Shown: in pieces, positions 1-7,155 of the stretch | Numbering within the stretch: position 1 is the first letter of the stretch | Layout of the letters: each line of letters opens with the position of its first letter | NCBI GenBank assembly: GCA_028291405.1 | Contig: JAQGID010000027.1 | Coordinates: 1 to 32,015 of the forward strand | Direction of reading: 5' to 3' | From: Rhodospirillales bacterium | GTDB lineage: Bacteria; Pseudomonadota; Alphaproteobacteria; ATCC43930; CGMCC-115725 | DNA: 32,015 nucleotides | Position numbers and translations under genes: made by a program | The notes under the pieces: model-generated | Seen by the model: the letters and a program-made list of their open reading frames with translations, nothing else | What the model was told of the DNA's origin: nothing | Database searches by the model: none

Positions 1-631
1 AATGCGCCAGGATGTGCTGGCGCAGCGCCGCGGAGACCCACCAATACATCTTTTGAGCGAGTTCGCGGCCGACCTCCGGGCGTGACAGCAGGGGATTCTG
101 GTAGAGGTCGACGCGTTTCGATTCTTCCGCCAGGTATTCGAGCGTCGATTGCGATATCTCGGCGCCGGTGTTCTCCAGCAGGGTCTTAATGACATCGACT
201 TCGCCCGAGGCGACGAGCGCGTCGCTGACGGTCTCGCTCACCGACTCTCGCATTGCGATGGCGAGCTGGTACTCGAGCGTTCGATGATGAACGATTTCAA
301 CGAGTTCCAGGTCTTGTAGAACCTTGCTCCGCAGGAGAATCGGGTAGGCGACTTCGATCATGTCGTTGGCCAGCGACAGGACGACGTCGGGCGGGGCATC
401 CGAGCGCTGGGACAGCTGCTCGGCGAGACGCCGGCGCACGGCGATCTCGACGTCGTTGACGAGATTGCGCAGGATGTCGCCCATGAGGGCGCGCTCGCGA
501 TCGCTCAACGCATCTCCGCTCGCGACGAACAGATCACCTACGGTTGCAATCAGCGCTTCGCGACCCTGCGCAGTCTTGTCGCGCGCGAGGGCAAAAAGAT
601 GTTTGGTTTCCGCTTCGGTGATTCTCGACAT
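1..631 (-). CDS. DUF2336 family protein (C-terminus beyond window edge)
   Basis: The frame is open from an ATG at 631 to the window edge, giving about 210 residues without a stop, so the C-terminal part is missing. The protein is helical, acidic and soluble, with no signal peptide. It starts MSRITEAETKHLFALARDK and carries repeated helix pairs such as RRRLAEQLSQRSDAPPDVV and LVEIVHHRTLEYQLAIAMRE. This layout resembles the alphaproteobacterial DUF2336 family, whose members have HEAT-like helical repeats and no established biochemical role; some have been linked to stress or signalling regulation. It is transcribed away from the small exported gene at 811, behind a terminator-like hairpin. The family assignment rests on remembered sequence style and should be confirmed by a Pfam search. 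Confidence 0.7.
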   Translation of the reverse strand, partial: MSRITEAETKHLFALARDKTAQGREALIATVGDLFVASGDALSDRERALMGDILRNLVNDVEIAVRRRLAEQLSQRSDAPPDVVLSLANDMIEVAYPILLRSKVLQDLELVEIVHHRTLEYQLAIAMRESVSETVSDALVASGEVDVIKTLLENTGAEISQSTLEYLAEESKRVDLYQNPLLSRPEVGRELAQKMYWWVSAALRQHILAH

Positions 632-713
632 GAACGCAGCTCCACGGCGCGAAAGTGTCGAAATCACACCTTGCACGCAGAGATAGTTTGTCGCCAAATT
701 TTAAAGTTATCGT

Positions 714-735
714 AAAAACCGGGGGTTGAACCCGG
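714..735 (-). terminator. Rho-independent terminator candidate
   Basis: Read on the minus strand, a five-base-pair GC stem (719-723 with 731-735, loop of seven) is followed at once by five T residues (718-714). It lies downstream of the small exported gene at 811-1056 and upstream of the DUF2336 gene, where a terminator would be expected. A second inverted repeat, AGGCGGC at 759-765 with GCCGCCT at 781-787, lies between this hairpin and the 811 stop and may form part of the same terminator region. Confidence 0.5.
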
Positions 736-810
736 GCTGGACGCTTTTAAAAGCGATGAGGCGGCCCCATTCTCAACGACGCCGCCTTCGCCTTTCGAAA
801 CCGTCAGACC

Positions 811-1056
811 TTACTGGCCGCCGCTCTGCAAGCGATTGGCCTCTTCGCGATTGAGCTGGGCCGTCATCGCGTTATCCGACGTTTTGGTCATGCCACGACG
901 TGCGGGATGTTTGGTCATGGCGTGACCGCTGTTGCTTCCGGTCTTGGCCTTCGCGCCGGTCTCCGCAGAGGGGGCCGCGCCCATCGTGTTCTGAGCCATG
1001 ACCGGCAGTGCGGCGAGAAGCGCAATGGCCGAGGTCGCCGCAAACAGTCTCTTCAT
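811..1056 (-). CDS. Small exported protein of unknown function, 81 aa
   Basis: The 81-residue product starts with a clear Sec signal peptide (MKRLFAATSAIALLAALPVMAQ, hydrophobic residues about 5-20, likely cleavage after an AQ at 21-22). A mature part of about 60 residues follows. It is hydrophilic, rich in Ala, Thr, Lys, Arg, Asn and Met, without cysteine and probably disordered. A strong ribosome binding site (AAGGAGG, seven bases before the ATG) supports this start. It follows arfB on the same strand after about 100 bases and precedes a terminator-like hairpin. I do not recognise the family. A periplasmic location is inferred from the signal peptide only. Confidence 0.7.
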   Translation of the reverse strand: MKRLFAATSAIALLAALPVMAQNTMGAAPSAETGAKAKTGSNSGHAMTKHPARRGMTKTSDNAMTAQLNREEANRLQSGGQ

Positions 1057-1158
1057 TGTTTGCCTCCTTCGCGATTAATCGGGATCTCATCAAATGAAAC
1101 GGGTGAGATCTGGCCCCGTTCCCTTCGCTTCGATGAATCGCCGATGTCGGGCGGAGGA

Positions 1159-1575
1159 TCACTCGTCCGTCGTGACGCGATCCTTTTTGCGCGCCGCGGT
1201 GTGGCGCTTTCCCTCGAGCCGCCGCTCGGTGGCGGCGCGCGGCGGGCGCGTCTTCCGGCGGAACGCCGGCGGCGTCGCCGCCTCGCGGAGCAGCCCGACG
1301 AGCCGTTCGATCGCGTCCCGCCGGTTCTGCTCCTGCGAGCGAAAGCGTTGAGCCTGAATGACGATGACACCGTCGCGCGTCATGCGCCGTCCCGCCAGGA
1401 CCGCCAGCCGCCGCCGCACCGCCTCCGTCAGGGTGGCGGAAGCTGAAGCGTCAAAGCGCAGCTGTGCAGCGCTCGCGACTTTGTTGACGTTCTGGCCGCC
1501 GGGACCCGAGGCGGTGACGAAGTCGAAGTGGAGCTCGGTGTCCTGGATGACGATCGCTGATGTGATCCGGATCAT
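1159..1575 (-). CDS. arfB: Alternative ribosome-rescue factor ArfB (peptidyl-tRNA hydrolase)
   Basis: The 138-residue protein has the release-factor catalytic motif SGPGGQNVNK, with GGQ at residues 26-28, and a basic C-terminal tail (KTRPPRAATERRLEGKRH and onward) that in ArfB inserts into the empty mRNA channel. ArfB (YaeJ) binds ribosomes stalled without a stop codon and hydrolyses the peptidyl-tRNA. The length matches the family, and the codon-recognition domain of true release factors is absent. Its ATG abuts the TAG stop of the CoA-ester lyase with no spacer, so it is probably translated by coupling within the maoC-lyase-arfB transcript. Metabolic and translation genes sharing an operon in this way is probably opportunistic. 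Confidence 0.93.
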   Translation of the reverse strand: MIRITSAIVIQDTELHFDFVTASGPGGQNVNKVASAAQLRFDASASATLTEAVRRRLAVLAGRRMTRDGVIVIQAQRFRSQEQNRRDAIERLVGLLREAATPPAFRRKTRPPRAATERRLEGKRHTAARKKDRVTTDE

Positions 1576-2442
1576 CTAACGTCCGGCGCGGTCGAGAATG
1601 CGCTGCGCCGTGCGCAGATGCGGCCTGTCGATCATCTTGCCGTCGATTGCCACCACCCCGGCGGCCAAGTTCGCGTCGAAGGCGGCGACGACCTGGCGCG
1701 CCCATGCGACCGCGGCGGCGTCCGGCGTGAAGGCGGCGTTGATCGCGGCGATCTGGGCCGGGTGGATCGCGGCCTTGGCCGCAAAGCCGCAGAGCGCCGC
1801 AGCGCGTGCCTCGCGCTCCAGGCCCGCATCGTCCTTGAAATCGGTGAAGACGGTATCGATCGCGATGACCCCGGCGGCCGCGGCTCCGAAGAGACAGAGC
1901 GAGCGCGCCAGCCGGAACGGTTCGAGATGCGTGCCGTCGTCACTGCGGTTCGCCAGCGCGCCGACGTCGGTAGCGAGGTCCTCGCAGCCCCACATGATGC
2001 CGCACAGCCGCGCGCTGGCGCCCGCATAGGACGCGAACGAAAACACTGCCGCGGCGGTCTCCGGCGCGATCGGCAGGATGGCGATGCCTCCGGGCGCCGC
2101 ATCCTCACGCGCCTCGAGCGCTGCAAGATAATGATCGAGAGTGCGGATTTCGTCAGCGCCCGCAGCCTTCGGCAGCACGATACCGTCGGGGCCCGCGCCG
2201 ACGACAGCGGCGAGGTCGGCGAGCGCAATTCCGGAGGCAAGCGGATTGATTCGAACGAAACGCTTCGGACCGCCGCCGTTCCGGTGTTGCGACACGAATT
2301 CCGATGTCGCGGCGCGCGCCGCCTCCTTGCGCTCGGCTGCGACGGAATCCTCGAGATCGAGGATGATGGCGTCGGCGCCCGAACCGAGGGCTTTGCCGAG
2401 CTTCTTGGCGTCGTCGCCCGGCACGAAGAGCAGCGATCTCAT
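1576..2442 (-). CDS. HpcH/HpaI aldolase / CitE-like CoA-ester lyase
   Basis: The 288-residue product begins [19 protein letters not shown], the hallmark N-terminus of the CitE/malyl-CoA lyase family. It contains the metal and substrate motifs ILDLEDSV (about 27-34), KRFVRINPL with the substrate-binding arginine, GIVLPKA and [15 protein letters not shown]. Enzymes of this TIM-barrel family cleave or form beta-hydroxyacyl-CoA esters such as malyl-, citramalyl- or beta-methylmalyl-CoA, using Mg2+. The start codon overlaps the stop of the upstream MaoC-like hydratase by four bases (ATGA). This fits a two-step sequence in which a hydratase makes a beta-hydroxyacyl-CoA that the lyase then splits. 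The exact substrate cannot be read from the sequence. Confidence 0.88.
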   Translation of the reverse strand: MRSLLFVPGDDAKKLGKALGSGADAIILDLEDSVAAERKEAARAATSEFVSQHRNGGGPKRFVRINPLASGIALADLAAVVGAGPDGIVLPKAAGADEIRTLDHYLAALEAREDAAPGGIAILPIAPETAAAVFSFASYAGASARLCGIMWGCEDLATDVGALANRSDDGTHLEPFRLARSLCLFGAAAAGVIAIDTVFTDFKDDAGLEREARAAALCGFAAKAAIHPAQIAAINAAFTPDAAAVAWARQVVAAFDANLAAGVVAIDGKMIDRPHLRTAQRILDRAGR

Positions 2443-2897
2443 CCGCCGATCCCGCTGCGTTTCATCAGCGCCGTGCGATGGCACTGGGCGACGGTTTCGC
2501 CGCGTTGGTTGACGGCTCGATGCTCGAACTCGACAAGTCCGGCATCCGGCCGTGACTTGCTGTCGCGGAGCGTCACGACGCTGGTGACGGCATGCAACGT
2601 GTCGCCGTGAAACACCGGCTTCGGAAAGCGCACGTCGGTCATGCCGAGATTGGCGATCGTCGTTCCCAGAGTCGTCTCGCCGACCGTAAGGCCGATCATC
2701 AGCCCGAGCGTGAAGAGGCTGTTCACCAGGCGCTGGCCGAACTCGCTTGCGGCGGCGAACTCGGCATCGATGTGCAGCGGCTGCGGGTTCATCGTCATCG
2801 CCGAAAACAGCATGTTGTCCGCTTCGGTGACGGTGCGCCTGATCGGATGCTCGAAGCTCTGACCGACGGCGAATTGTTCGAAATAGAGACCGGACAC
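2439..2897 (-). CDS. MaoC-like acyl-CoA hydratase (hot-dog fold)
   Basis: The 152-residue single hot-dog protein starts at a GTG (2897). It carries the hydratase region [17 protein letters not shown] with His42 and Asp44, and GNTLH-like strand residues in [16 protein letters not shown], as in MaoC/(R)-enoyl-CoA hydratases. Members hydrate an enoyl-CoA or dehydrate a hydroxyacyl-CoA. The canonical catalytic aspartate before the NP is a threonine-methionine here, as also occurs in mesaconyl/methylmalyl-type relatives, so the substrate may differ from crotonyl-CoA. It is the first gene of a minus-strand unit with the CoA-ester lyase (four-base overlap) and arfB. At about 150 residues it is half the length of the double hot-dog mesaconyl-CoA hydratase. 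Confidence 0.85.
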   Translation of the reverse strand: MSGLYFEQFAVGQSFEHPIRRTVTEADNMLFSAMTMNPQPLHIDAEFAAASEFGQRLVNSLFTLGLMIGLTVGETTLGTTIANLGMTDVRFPKPVFHGDTLHAVTSVVTLRDSKSRPDAGLVEFEHRAVNQRGETVAQCHRTALMKRSGIGG

Positions 2898-3350
2898 CGG
2901 CTAATCCCCCGACCGCCTGTTGCCGCTCTCGCACCACGGCCGTTGCGCAAGGGCGCTGCGGTGCCGAATGATTGTAGAAGCCGCCATCCCGGCGTCAACG
3001 CCTCTGATTCTGTCGCGCTCGATACAAGCCGCCCGGCAATCGCTCGGCCGCCGTCGACCTGGACGGGAGAGCGAGGTTCGATCTCGACCGGTCCGAGAAC
3101 TCGCGGGTGTGTCGCCGTGCGCTCGAAGTCGCCGATGCCTTGGACAGCCGCACACGTGCTTGATGTCTCTCATTCGGGATGGATCGCATCAGGCGAAATT
3201 TCGCACAGTGATTGCAATCACAAGAGGCGAGCGCGGACCCGGTTGCCAGGCGGGAATTCTTGCGCCACGGGCGGATCGAAGGCTAAATGCGCCCGCCGTT
3301 CCACGGCGTTGTCGTCATCCGAATCCGAGAGCAGAGCGCAGCGGGGCCCA
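2898..3350. other. Divergent intergenic region, 453 bp
   Basis: This gap separates the minus-strand maoC-lyase-arfB unit from the plus-strand Rieske oxygenase and should hold both promoters. Open frames cross it on both strands, but their composition is arginine/serine-rich and shadow-like, and none has a convincing ribosome site or family motif. Apart from the 14-base perfect palindrome at 3208-3221 I see no clear sigma-70 boxes. Confidence 0.6.
3208..3221. promoter_or_regulatory. Perfect 14-bp palindrome, candidate operator
   Basis: GTGATTGCAATCAC reads identically on both strands. It lies about 130 bases before the Rieske oxygenase start and about 310 bases before the maoC start, in a gap otherwise free of obvious structure. 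Its size and symmetry suit a dimeric helix-turn-helix regulator. No regulator gene is adjacent, so which protein binds, and whether one does, is unknown. Confidence 0.4.
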
Positions 3351-4427
3351 ATGCAGAATTCGGCACGTCCGAGTCAACTCGTCGACGAGGCGCCCTTCGA
3401 CCTCGCGCCGCTGCGTGACGTCTGGTATTTCGCATCGGCGGGACGGGCCTTGAAGCGCGGCCGGACGATCGCGAAAACAATCCTCGGCGAGCCGCTCGTG
3501 ATCGGGCGCGATGCCGAGGGAAAAACTTTCGCGCTGCAAGACCTTTGCCCGCACCGCGGCATGCCGTTGTCGTGTGGCCGCTTCGACGGCAGCGAGCTCG
3601 AATGTCCCTTGCACGGCTGGCGGTTCTCGACGGCGGGCGAGTGCGCCGGAATTCCCTCGCTTGCCGAGGGGCAGCGCTTTCCGCTGTCGCAGGTGCGGGT
3701 CAAATCCTATCCGACCGCCGAGGTCCAAGGAAACATCTGGGTCTTTCTCGGCGAAAATCCGATCGGTGCGCCGCCGGTGCCGCGGGCGAGCGAGGATACC
3801 GATCAGCGTCTCTTCAGCATGGTCGAGACGATGCGTTTCCGCTGCAATCTCGATAACGCGATCATCAGCCTGATCGACCCGGCGCATGGGCCCTACGTGC
3901 ACGACATCTGGTTCTGGCACGGCCGTCGAACGGCAAAGGACAAGGTGAAGCTGTTCACGCCGTCGTCCTTCGGCTTCACCATGACCTCGCACCAGACCTC
4001 GACCAATTGGCGGGCTTACAAATTGCTCGGCGGTAAGCCGGAGACCGAGATTCTGTTCCAGCTTCCCGGTGTCCGCATCGAGCGGACGCGCGCCGGGCGC
4101 AACCTCGTCGTCAACATGACCGCGATGACGCCGCTCGGTGACGGCATGGTGGAGATGAACCACATCGTCTCGTGGACGATGCCGTGGCTGACGGTGTTGC
4201 AGCCGCTGGTGAAGCCGTTCGTCCGGCGCTTCCTGGGCCAGGATCGCGATTCGCTGGAGAAGCAGCAGATCGGCCTCGATTTCGCTCGCCCGATGCTGCT
4301 GATCAACGACTCGGATACGCTGATCAAATGGTATTACCGCCTCAAGGGCGAATACGCTGCGGCGCGGCGTGACGGGCGGGAGTTCGTCAACCCGGTGACG
4401 CCGCGCACTCTGCGTTGGCGGACCTAG
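3351..4427 (+). CDS. Rieske non-heme iron oxygenase, alpha subunit type
   Basis: The 358-residue enzyme starts at the ATG at 3351. The frame is open far upstream, but that part lies antisense to maoC and has no family similarity. The Rieske [2Fe-2S] ligands are C66-P-H68 and C85-P-L-H88. The mononuclear iron site is seen as D176-x2-H179-x4-H184 (LIDPAHGPYVH), and a large C-terminal domain follows. This is the single-component-subunit layout of VanA/dicamba/phthalate-type demethylases and hydroxylases, which need an external reductase to bring electrons from NAD(P)H. No reductase or ferredoxin is nearby. The neighbouring hydratase and CoA lyase hint at degradation of an organic acid, but they are on the opposite strand. 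The stop shares the CTAG tetranucleotide with the stop of arsC. Confidence 0.9.
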   Translation: MQNSARPSQLVDEAPFDLAPLRDVWYFASAGRALKRGRTIAKTILGEPLVIGRDAEGKTFALQDLCPHRGMPLSCGRFDGSELECPLHGWRFSTAGECAGIPSLAEGQRFPLSQVRVKSYPTAEVQGNIWVFLGENPIGAPPVPRASEDTDQRLFSMVETMRFRCNLDNAIISLIDPAHGPYVHDIWFWHGRRTAKDKVKLFTPSSFGFTMTSHQTSTNWRAYKLLGGKPETEILFQLPGVRIERTRAGRNLVVNMTAMTPLGDGMVEMNHIVSWTMPWLTVLQPLVKPFVRRFLGQDRDSLEKQQIGLDFARPMLLINDSDTLIKWYYRLKGEYAAARRDGREFVNPVTPRTLRWRT

Positions 4428-4765
4428 AGAATCGCCAGCACCGCCTCGGGGGGCCGCCCGAGCGCGGCCCTGCCGTTCTTGACGACGATCGGCCGCTCGA
4501 TGACGATCGGGTTCTTCACCATCGCATCGATCAGCGCCATCGGGTCGAGCTTGTCCGCCGCGATGCCGGCCTCGCGGGCCTCCTTGGCGCGGAGCAGCTC
4601 ACGCGGCAGGAGCCCGAGGTTTGCCAGCAGCTTCGTCAGCTCGGCGGCAGTCGGCGGCGTCTTGAGATATTCGATGATCTTCGGCTCGATGCCTCGGCTG
4701 CGCAGCAGCTCGAGGGTCTGCCGCGACTTGGTGCAGCGGGGATTGTGATAGATCGTGACGGTCAC
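4424..4765 (-). CDS. arsC: ArsC-family (glutaredoxin-type) arsenate reductase
   Basis: The 113-residue thioredoxin-fold protein starts at GTG 4765. It has the ArsC active-site loop IYHNPRCTKSRQTLELL with catalytic Cys11 and the C-terminal IVIERPIVVKNGRAALGRPPE segment, whose arginines bind the oxyanion. Such enzymes reduce arsenate to arsenite using glutathione and glutaredoxin; YfgD-like relatives have the same fold without proven arsenate activity. No arsB, acr3 or arsR lies nearby, so an ars-operon role is not supported by context. It converges with the Rieske gene, the two stop codons overlapping on CTAG at 4424-4427. Confidence 0.87.
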   Translation of the reverse strand: MTVTIYHNPRCTKSRQTLELLRSRGIEPKIIEYLKTPPTAAELTKLLANLGLLPRELLRAKEAREAGIAADKLDPMALIDAMVKNPIVIERPIVVKNGRAALGRPPEAVLAIL

Positions 4766-4775
4766 GTCGGGGTTC

Positions 4776-5021
4776 CTATCGCTGCGTTTCCGGATGGACT
4801 TGGTATCCGGCGATGATCCATTCGAGCAGCGGGGCCAGGAGGCGTCCGAGCAGGAACGATGCCGCCAGGTTCACCGCCATCACGACCCACCAGCCGAACC
4901 AGTACGGCGGCCCGTGGAGTTCGATGATGAGGATATAGGCGATCGTGCAGCCGATGACGGCAAGCGACCCGAGACCGATGCTCAACCGGCGCGTGCCCTC
5001 GCGCGGCAGACCTTGCGACAT
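4776..5021 (-). CDS. Small two-helix inner membrane protein, 81 aa
   Basis: The start at 5021 is chosen because GGAGGA lies about ten bases upstream; a longer in-frame extension to 5102 is arginine-rich and lacks such a site. The 81-residue product has two hydrophobic segments, roughly residues 14-34 (LGSLAVIGCTIAYILII) and 42-65 (WFGWWVVMAVNLAASFLLG), joined by a short aromatic loop, with a charged C-terminus. The topology is probably a hairpin in the cytoplasmic membrane. I do not recognise the family. It ends ten bases before the arsC start on the same strand, so the two may be co-transcribed. Confidence 0.65.
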   Translation of the reverse strand: MSQGLPREGTRRLSIGLGSLAVIGCTIAYILIIELHGPPYWFGWWVVMAVNLAASFLLGRLLAPLLEWIIAGYQVHPETQR

Positions 5022-5132
5022 GGCCGGTTCCTCCGACGACCGAGCTCGGGGTGAGCCGGTTCGCCTACCGGCATTACCGCGCGATTCGGCGCTGCCGCGC
5101 AAGCGGCATTCGCGCGAAGACGCGTTTGGTGC

Positions 5133-5483
5133 TCAGCGGCGCTTGCCGACCGATTTGCTGCGCGGCGGCGACGTCTTGTTCGCCGGCGTCGGCGTCACGG
5201 GGGTCGGGCGATCGGCCGGTTTCTTCGCCGTGCTGGGATCCATCTCGACGTTGATCTCGAGCACCGAGGTGTCGCCGCTCTGACGGCCGATCTTGACCTT
5301 CACGAGGTCGTCCTTGATCTCGACGTAGCGGCCGATGACCTCAAGCAGCTCGCGCTGCAGCGCCGGCAGAAAGTCGGGCGTGTCGCGGCTCGCGCGCTCA
5401 TGCGCGAGAACGATCTGCAGGCGTTCCTTTGCGATGCCGGCGGTGGCGGGACGCCGCCCGAAGAAGAGTTCGAAGATGCCCAT
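5133..5483 (-). CDS. minE: Cell division topological specificity factor MinE
   Basis: The 116-residue protein begins MGIFELFFGRRPATAGIAKER, an amphipathic membrane-targeting N-terminus, and continues with the MinD-binding segment RLQIVLAHERA (about 22-32). A topological specificity domain ends near INVEMD at about 83. MinE stimulates the MinD ATPase and drives MinCD oscillation, so that the division ring forms at mid-cell. About 33 extra residues rich in Pro, Thr, Lys and Arg follow the normal end, which makes the protein longer than the usual 85-90. The start is two bases after the minD stop, the last gene of minC-minD-minE. Confidence 0.95.
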   Translation of the reverse strand: MGIFELFFGRRPATAGIAKERLQIVLAHERASRDTPDFLPALQRELLEVIGRYVEIKDDLVKVKIGRQSGDTSVLEINVEMDPSTAKKPADRPTPVTPTPANKTSPPRSKSVGKRR

Positions 5484-5485
5484 GC

Positions 5486-6298
5486 TCAGGCCTTTCCGAA
5501 GATCGTGCGGAACAGGCTGCGTCGCTCGGGCTTGGCAAAGCGCATCTCGCGTTGCTCGCCGAGCAGCCGTGCGACGGCATCGGAATAGGCGCGGCCGGCT
5601 GGACTCTGCTCGTCGAAGATGACGGGCATACCGGTGTTCGAGGCGCGTAGCACCGATTCCGATTCCGGGATGATGCCGAGGAGCGGCACCGAAAGGATCT
5701 CGCGGACGTCCTCGACCGTCAGCATCTCGCCGCGGGCGACGCGGTCCGGCGAGTAGCGGGTCAGCAGGAGATGCTCCTTGACCGGCTCCTCGCCGCGCTC
5801 GGCGCGTCGCGACTTGGCGGCGAGAAGCCCGATGATGCGGTCGCTGTCGCGCACCGAGGAGACCTCGGGGTTGGTCACGATAATGGCGCTGTCGGCGAAA
5901 TAGAGCGCCGTCAGCGCCCCGTGCTCGATGCCTGCCGGGCTGTCGCAGACGACGTAGTCGAAGGTCTTCTTCAGCTCGTCCATCACCTTCTCGACGCCGT
6001 CGCGCTTCAGCGCATCCTTGTCGCGCGTCTGCGAGGTCGGGAAGATGTAGAGCGTGTCGACCCGCTTGTCGCGAATCAGCGCCTGGTTGAGCTGCGCGTC
6101 GCCGTTGATGACGTTGATGAAGTCGAATACGACACGGCGCTCGCACCCCATGATGAGATCGAGGTTGCGCAGGCCGACGTCGAAGTCGATGACCACCGTC
6201 TTCTTGCCGCGCATGGCGAGGCCGGCGGCGATCGCCGCCGAGGTCGTCGTCTTGCCGACGCCGCCCTTGCCCGAGGTCACTACGATCACTTCACCCAA
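5486..6298 (-). CDS. minD: Septum-site determining ATPase MinD
   Basis: MinD is a membrane-cycling ATPase that recruits MinC and is released by MinE. The product shows the deviant Walker A motif KGGVGKTT with signature lysine, the DFDVGLRNLDLIMG switch region, the VVCDSPAGIEHGA Walker B-like segment, and a C-terminal amphipathic membrane helix (RRSLFRTIFGKA). I prefer the TTG at 6298: a strong AAGGAGGAGG lies eight bases upstream, and this start gives 270 residues beginning GEVIVVTSGKGG, the normal family length and N-terminus. A GTG at 6328 would add ten charged residues (MARKKEEDRA) encoded by the ribosome site itself. It follows minC by 36 bases. Confidence 0.96.
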   Translation of the reverse strand: MGEVIVVTSGKGGVGKTTTSAAIAAGLAMRGKKTVVIDFDVGLRNLDLIMGCERRVVFDFINVINGDAQLNQALIRDKRVDTLYIFPTSQTRDKDALKRDGVEKVMDELKKTFDYVVCDSPAGIEHGALTALYFADSAIIVTNPEVSSVRDSDRIIGLLAAKSRRAERGEEPVKEHLLLTRYSPDRVARGEMLTVEDVREILSVPLLGIIPESESVLRASNTGMPVIFDEQSPAGRAYSDAVARLLGEQREMRFAKPERRSLFRTIFGKA

Positions 6299-6334
6299 AG
6301 CCCGATCCTCCTCCTTCTTGCGTGCCACCGATCG

Positions 6335-7042
6335 TCAACTCCGCAAGATCACGACGCGCTGCTCCTGCAGCATGATTTGAGCGCGCTGGCCGACGTGCTC
6401 GGGCGGGATGCTGTCGCTCACGAGGTAACGGCCGGCGATGCTGACCAGCTCGGCTTCGAGCCGGTCGACGAAAATGCGCGAAGCGGCATCGCCCATTGCA
6501 CCGGCGATGGCGCGGCCGCGCAGCGTTCCGTACACATGGATGTTGCCGTCGGCGATGATCTCGGCGCCGGCGCTGACCGAGCGCAGGATGATGAGATCGC
6601 CGCCGCGGGCGTAGAGCTGGGTTCCCGAGCGCACCGGCTCGGTGATCAGCATCGATTTGGCAGCGGTCGGATCGGCGGGCCGCGGCGCGGTCGCCGCCGG
6701 TTCCGCCGTGGCGGCCTGTACCGAGCGGCGGTTCGAGGGCGTGCCGGCGAAGGCGCCGAGCCCGGCCTCGAAGGCGGCGCGCTGCTGGTCGGAATCGGCG
6801 TTCTGCACGCCGACCGGCATCAGCGCGAAGCGCCGCAGCATCTTGCGCAGCTCGACGAAATCAGCGCTGCGATGAAAACCGAGATGGCCCTTGAGGTCGA
6901 GGACGACGGGGGCGTTGGCGAAGAACTGCGGCGAGCGCGCGACCTGCTCTTCCAGCGCGCGCTCGAAGTCGGGATCGGCGGTGTCGCCGACCCGAATCAC
7001 CATGACGGTGAAGAGTGCGCCTTGCACAAGATTGATTGTCAT
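6335..7042 (-). CDS. minC: Septum formation inhibitor MinC
   Basis: The 235-residue protein has the two-domain MinC layout. An N-terminal FtsZ-inhibiting domain includes LVQGALFTVMVIRV and VVLDLKGHLGF. A variable Ala/Pro/Thr-rich linker (about 105-127) follows, and then the C-terminal beta-helical MinC domain with GTQLYARGGDLIILRSVSAG and GNIHVYGTLRGRAIAGAMGD, the surface that binds MinD. It blocks FtsZ ring assembly at the poles. It is the first gene of minCDE. The roughly 110-base upstream gap carries a TTGACA on the minus strand (7134-7129), possibly a -35 box, but no good -10 stands at the right distance. Confidence 0.96.
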   Translation of the reverse strand: MTINLVQGALFTVMVIRVGDTADPDFERALEEQVARSPQFFANAPVVLDLKGHLGFHRSADFVELRKMLRRFALMPVGVQNADSDQQRAAFEAGLGAFAGTPSNRRSVQAATAEPAATAPRPADPTAAKSMLITEPVRSGTQLYARGGDLIILRSVSAGAEIIADGNIHVYGTLRGRAIAGAMGDAASRIFVDRLEAELVSIAGRYLVSDSIPPEHVGQRAQIMLQEQRVVILRS

Positions 7043-7155
7043 ACGCGCGTGTCGGAAGCCCGTTTGGATGAATGATTTCTTACCGCCCGATTAGCGGCAA
7101 TCGCGGGCGAGCGCAACGGTTCAATGTGTGTCAACAAAAACACGGGTTTGCAGTC

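Noticed and set aside
2592-3350. Open frame continuing upstream of the Rieske oxygenase start at 3351
   Set aside because: It runs antisense to the maoC-like gene, is arginine-rich with no Rieske-family similarity, and the family N-terminus begins at 3351.
5771-7075. 434-codon plus-strand frame across minD and minC
   Set aside because: It is the antisense shadow of two unmistakable genes; its composition is Ala/Arg/Asp-rich as expected from complementing GC-rich codons.
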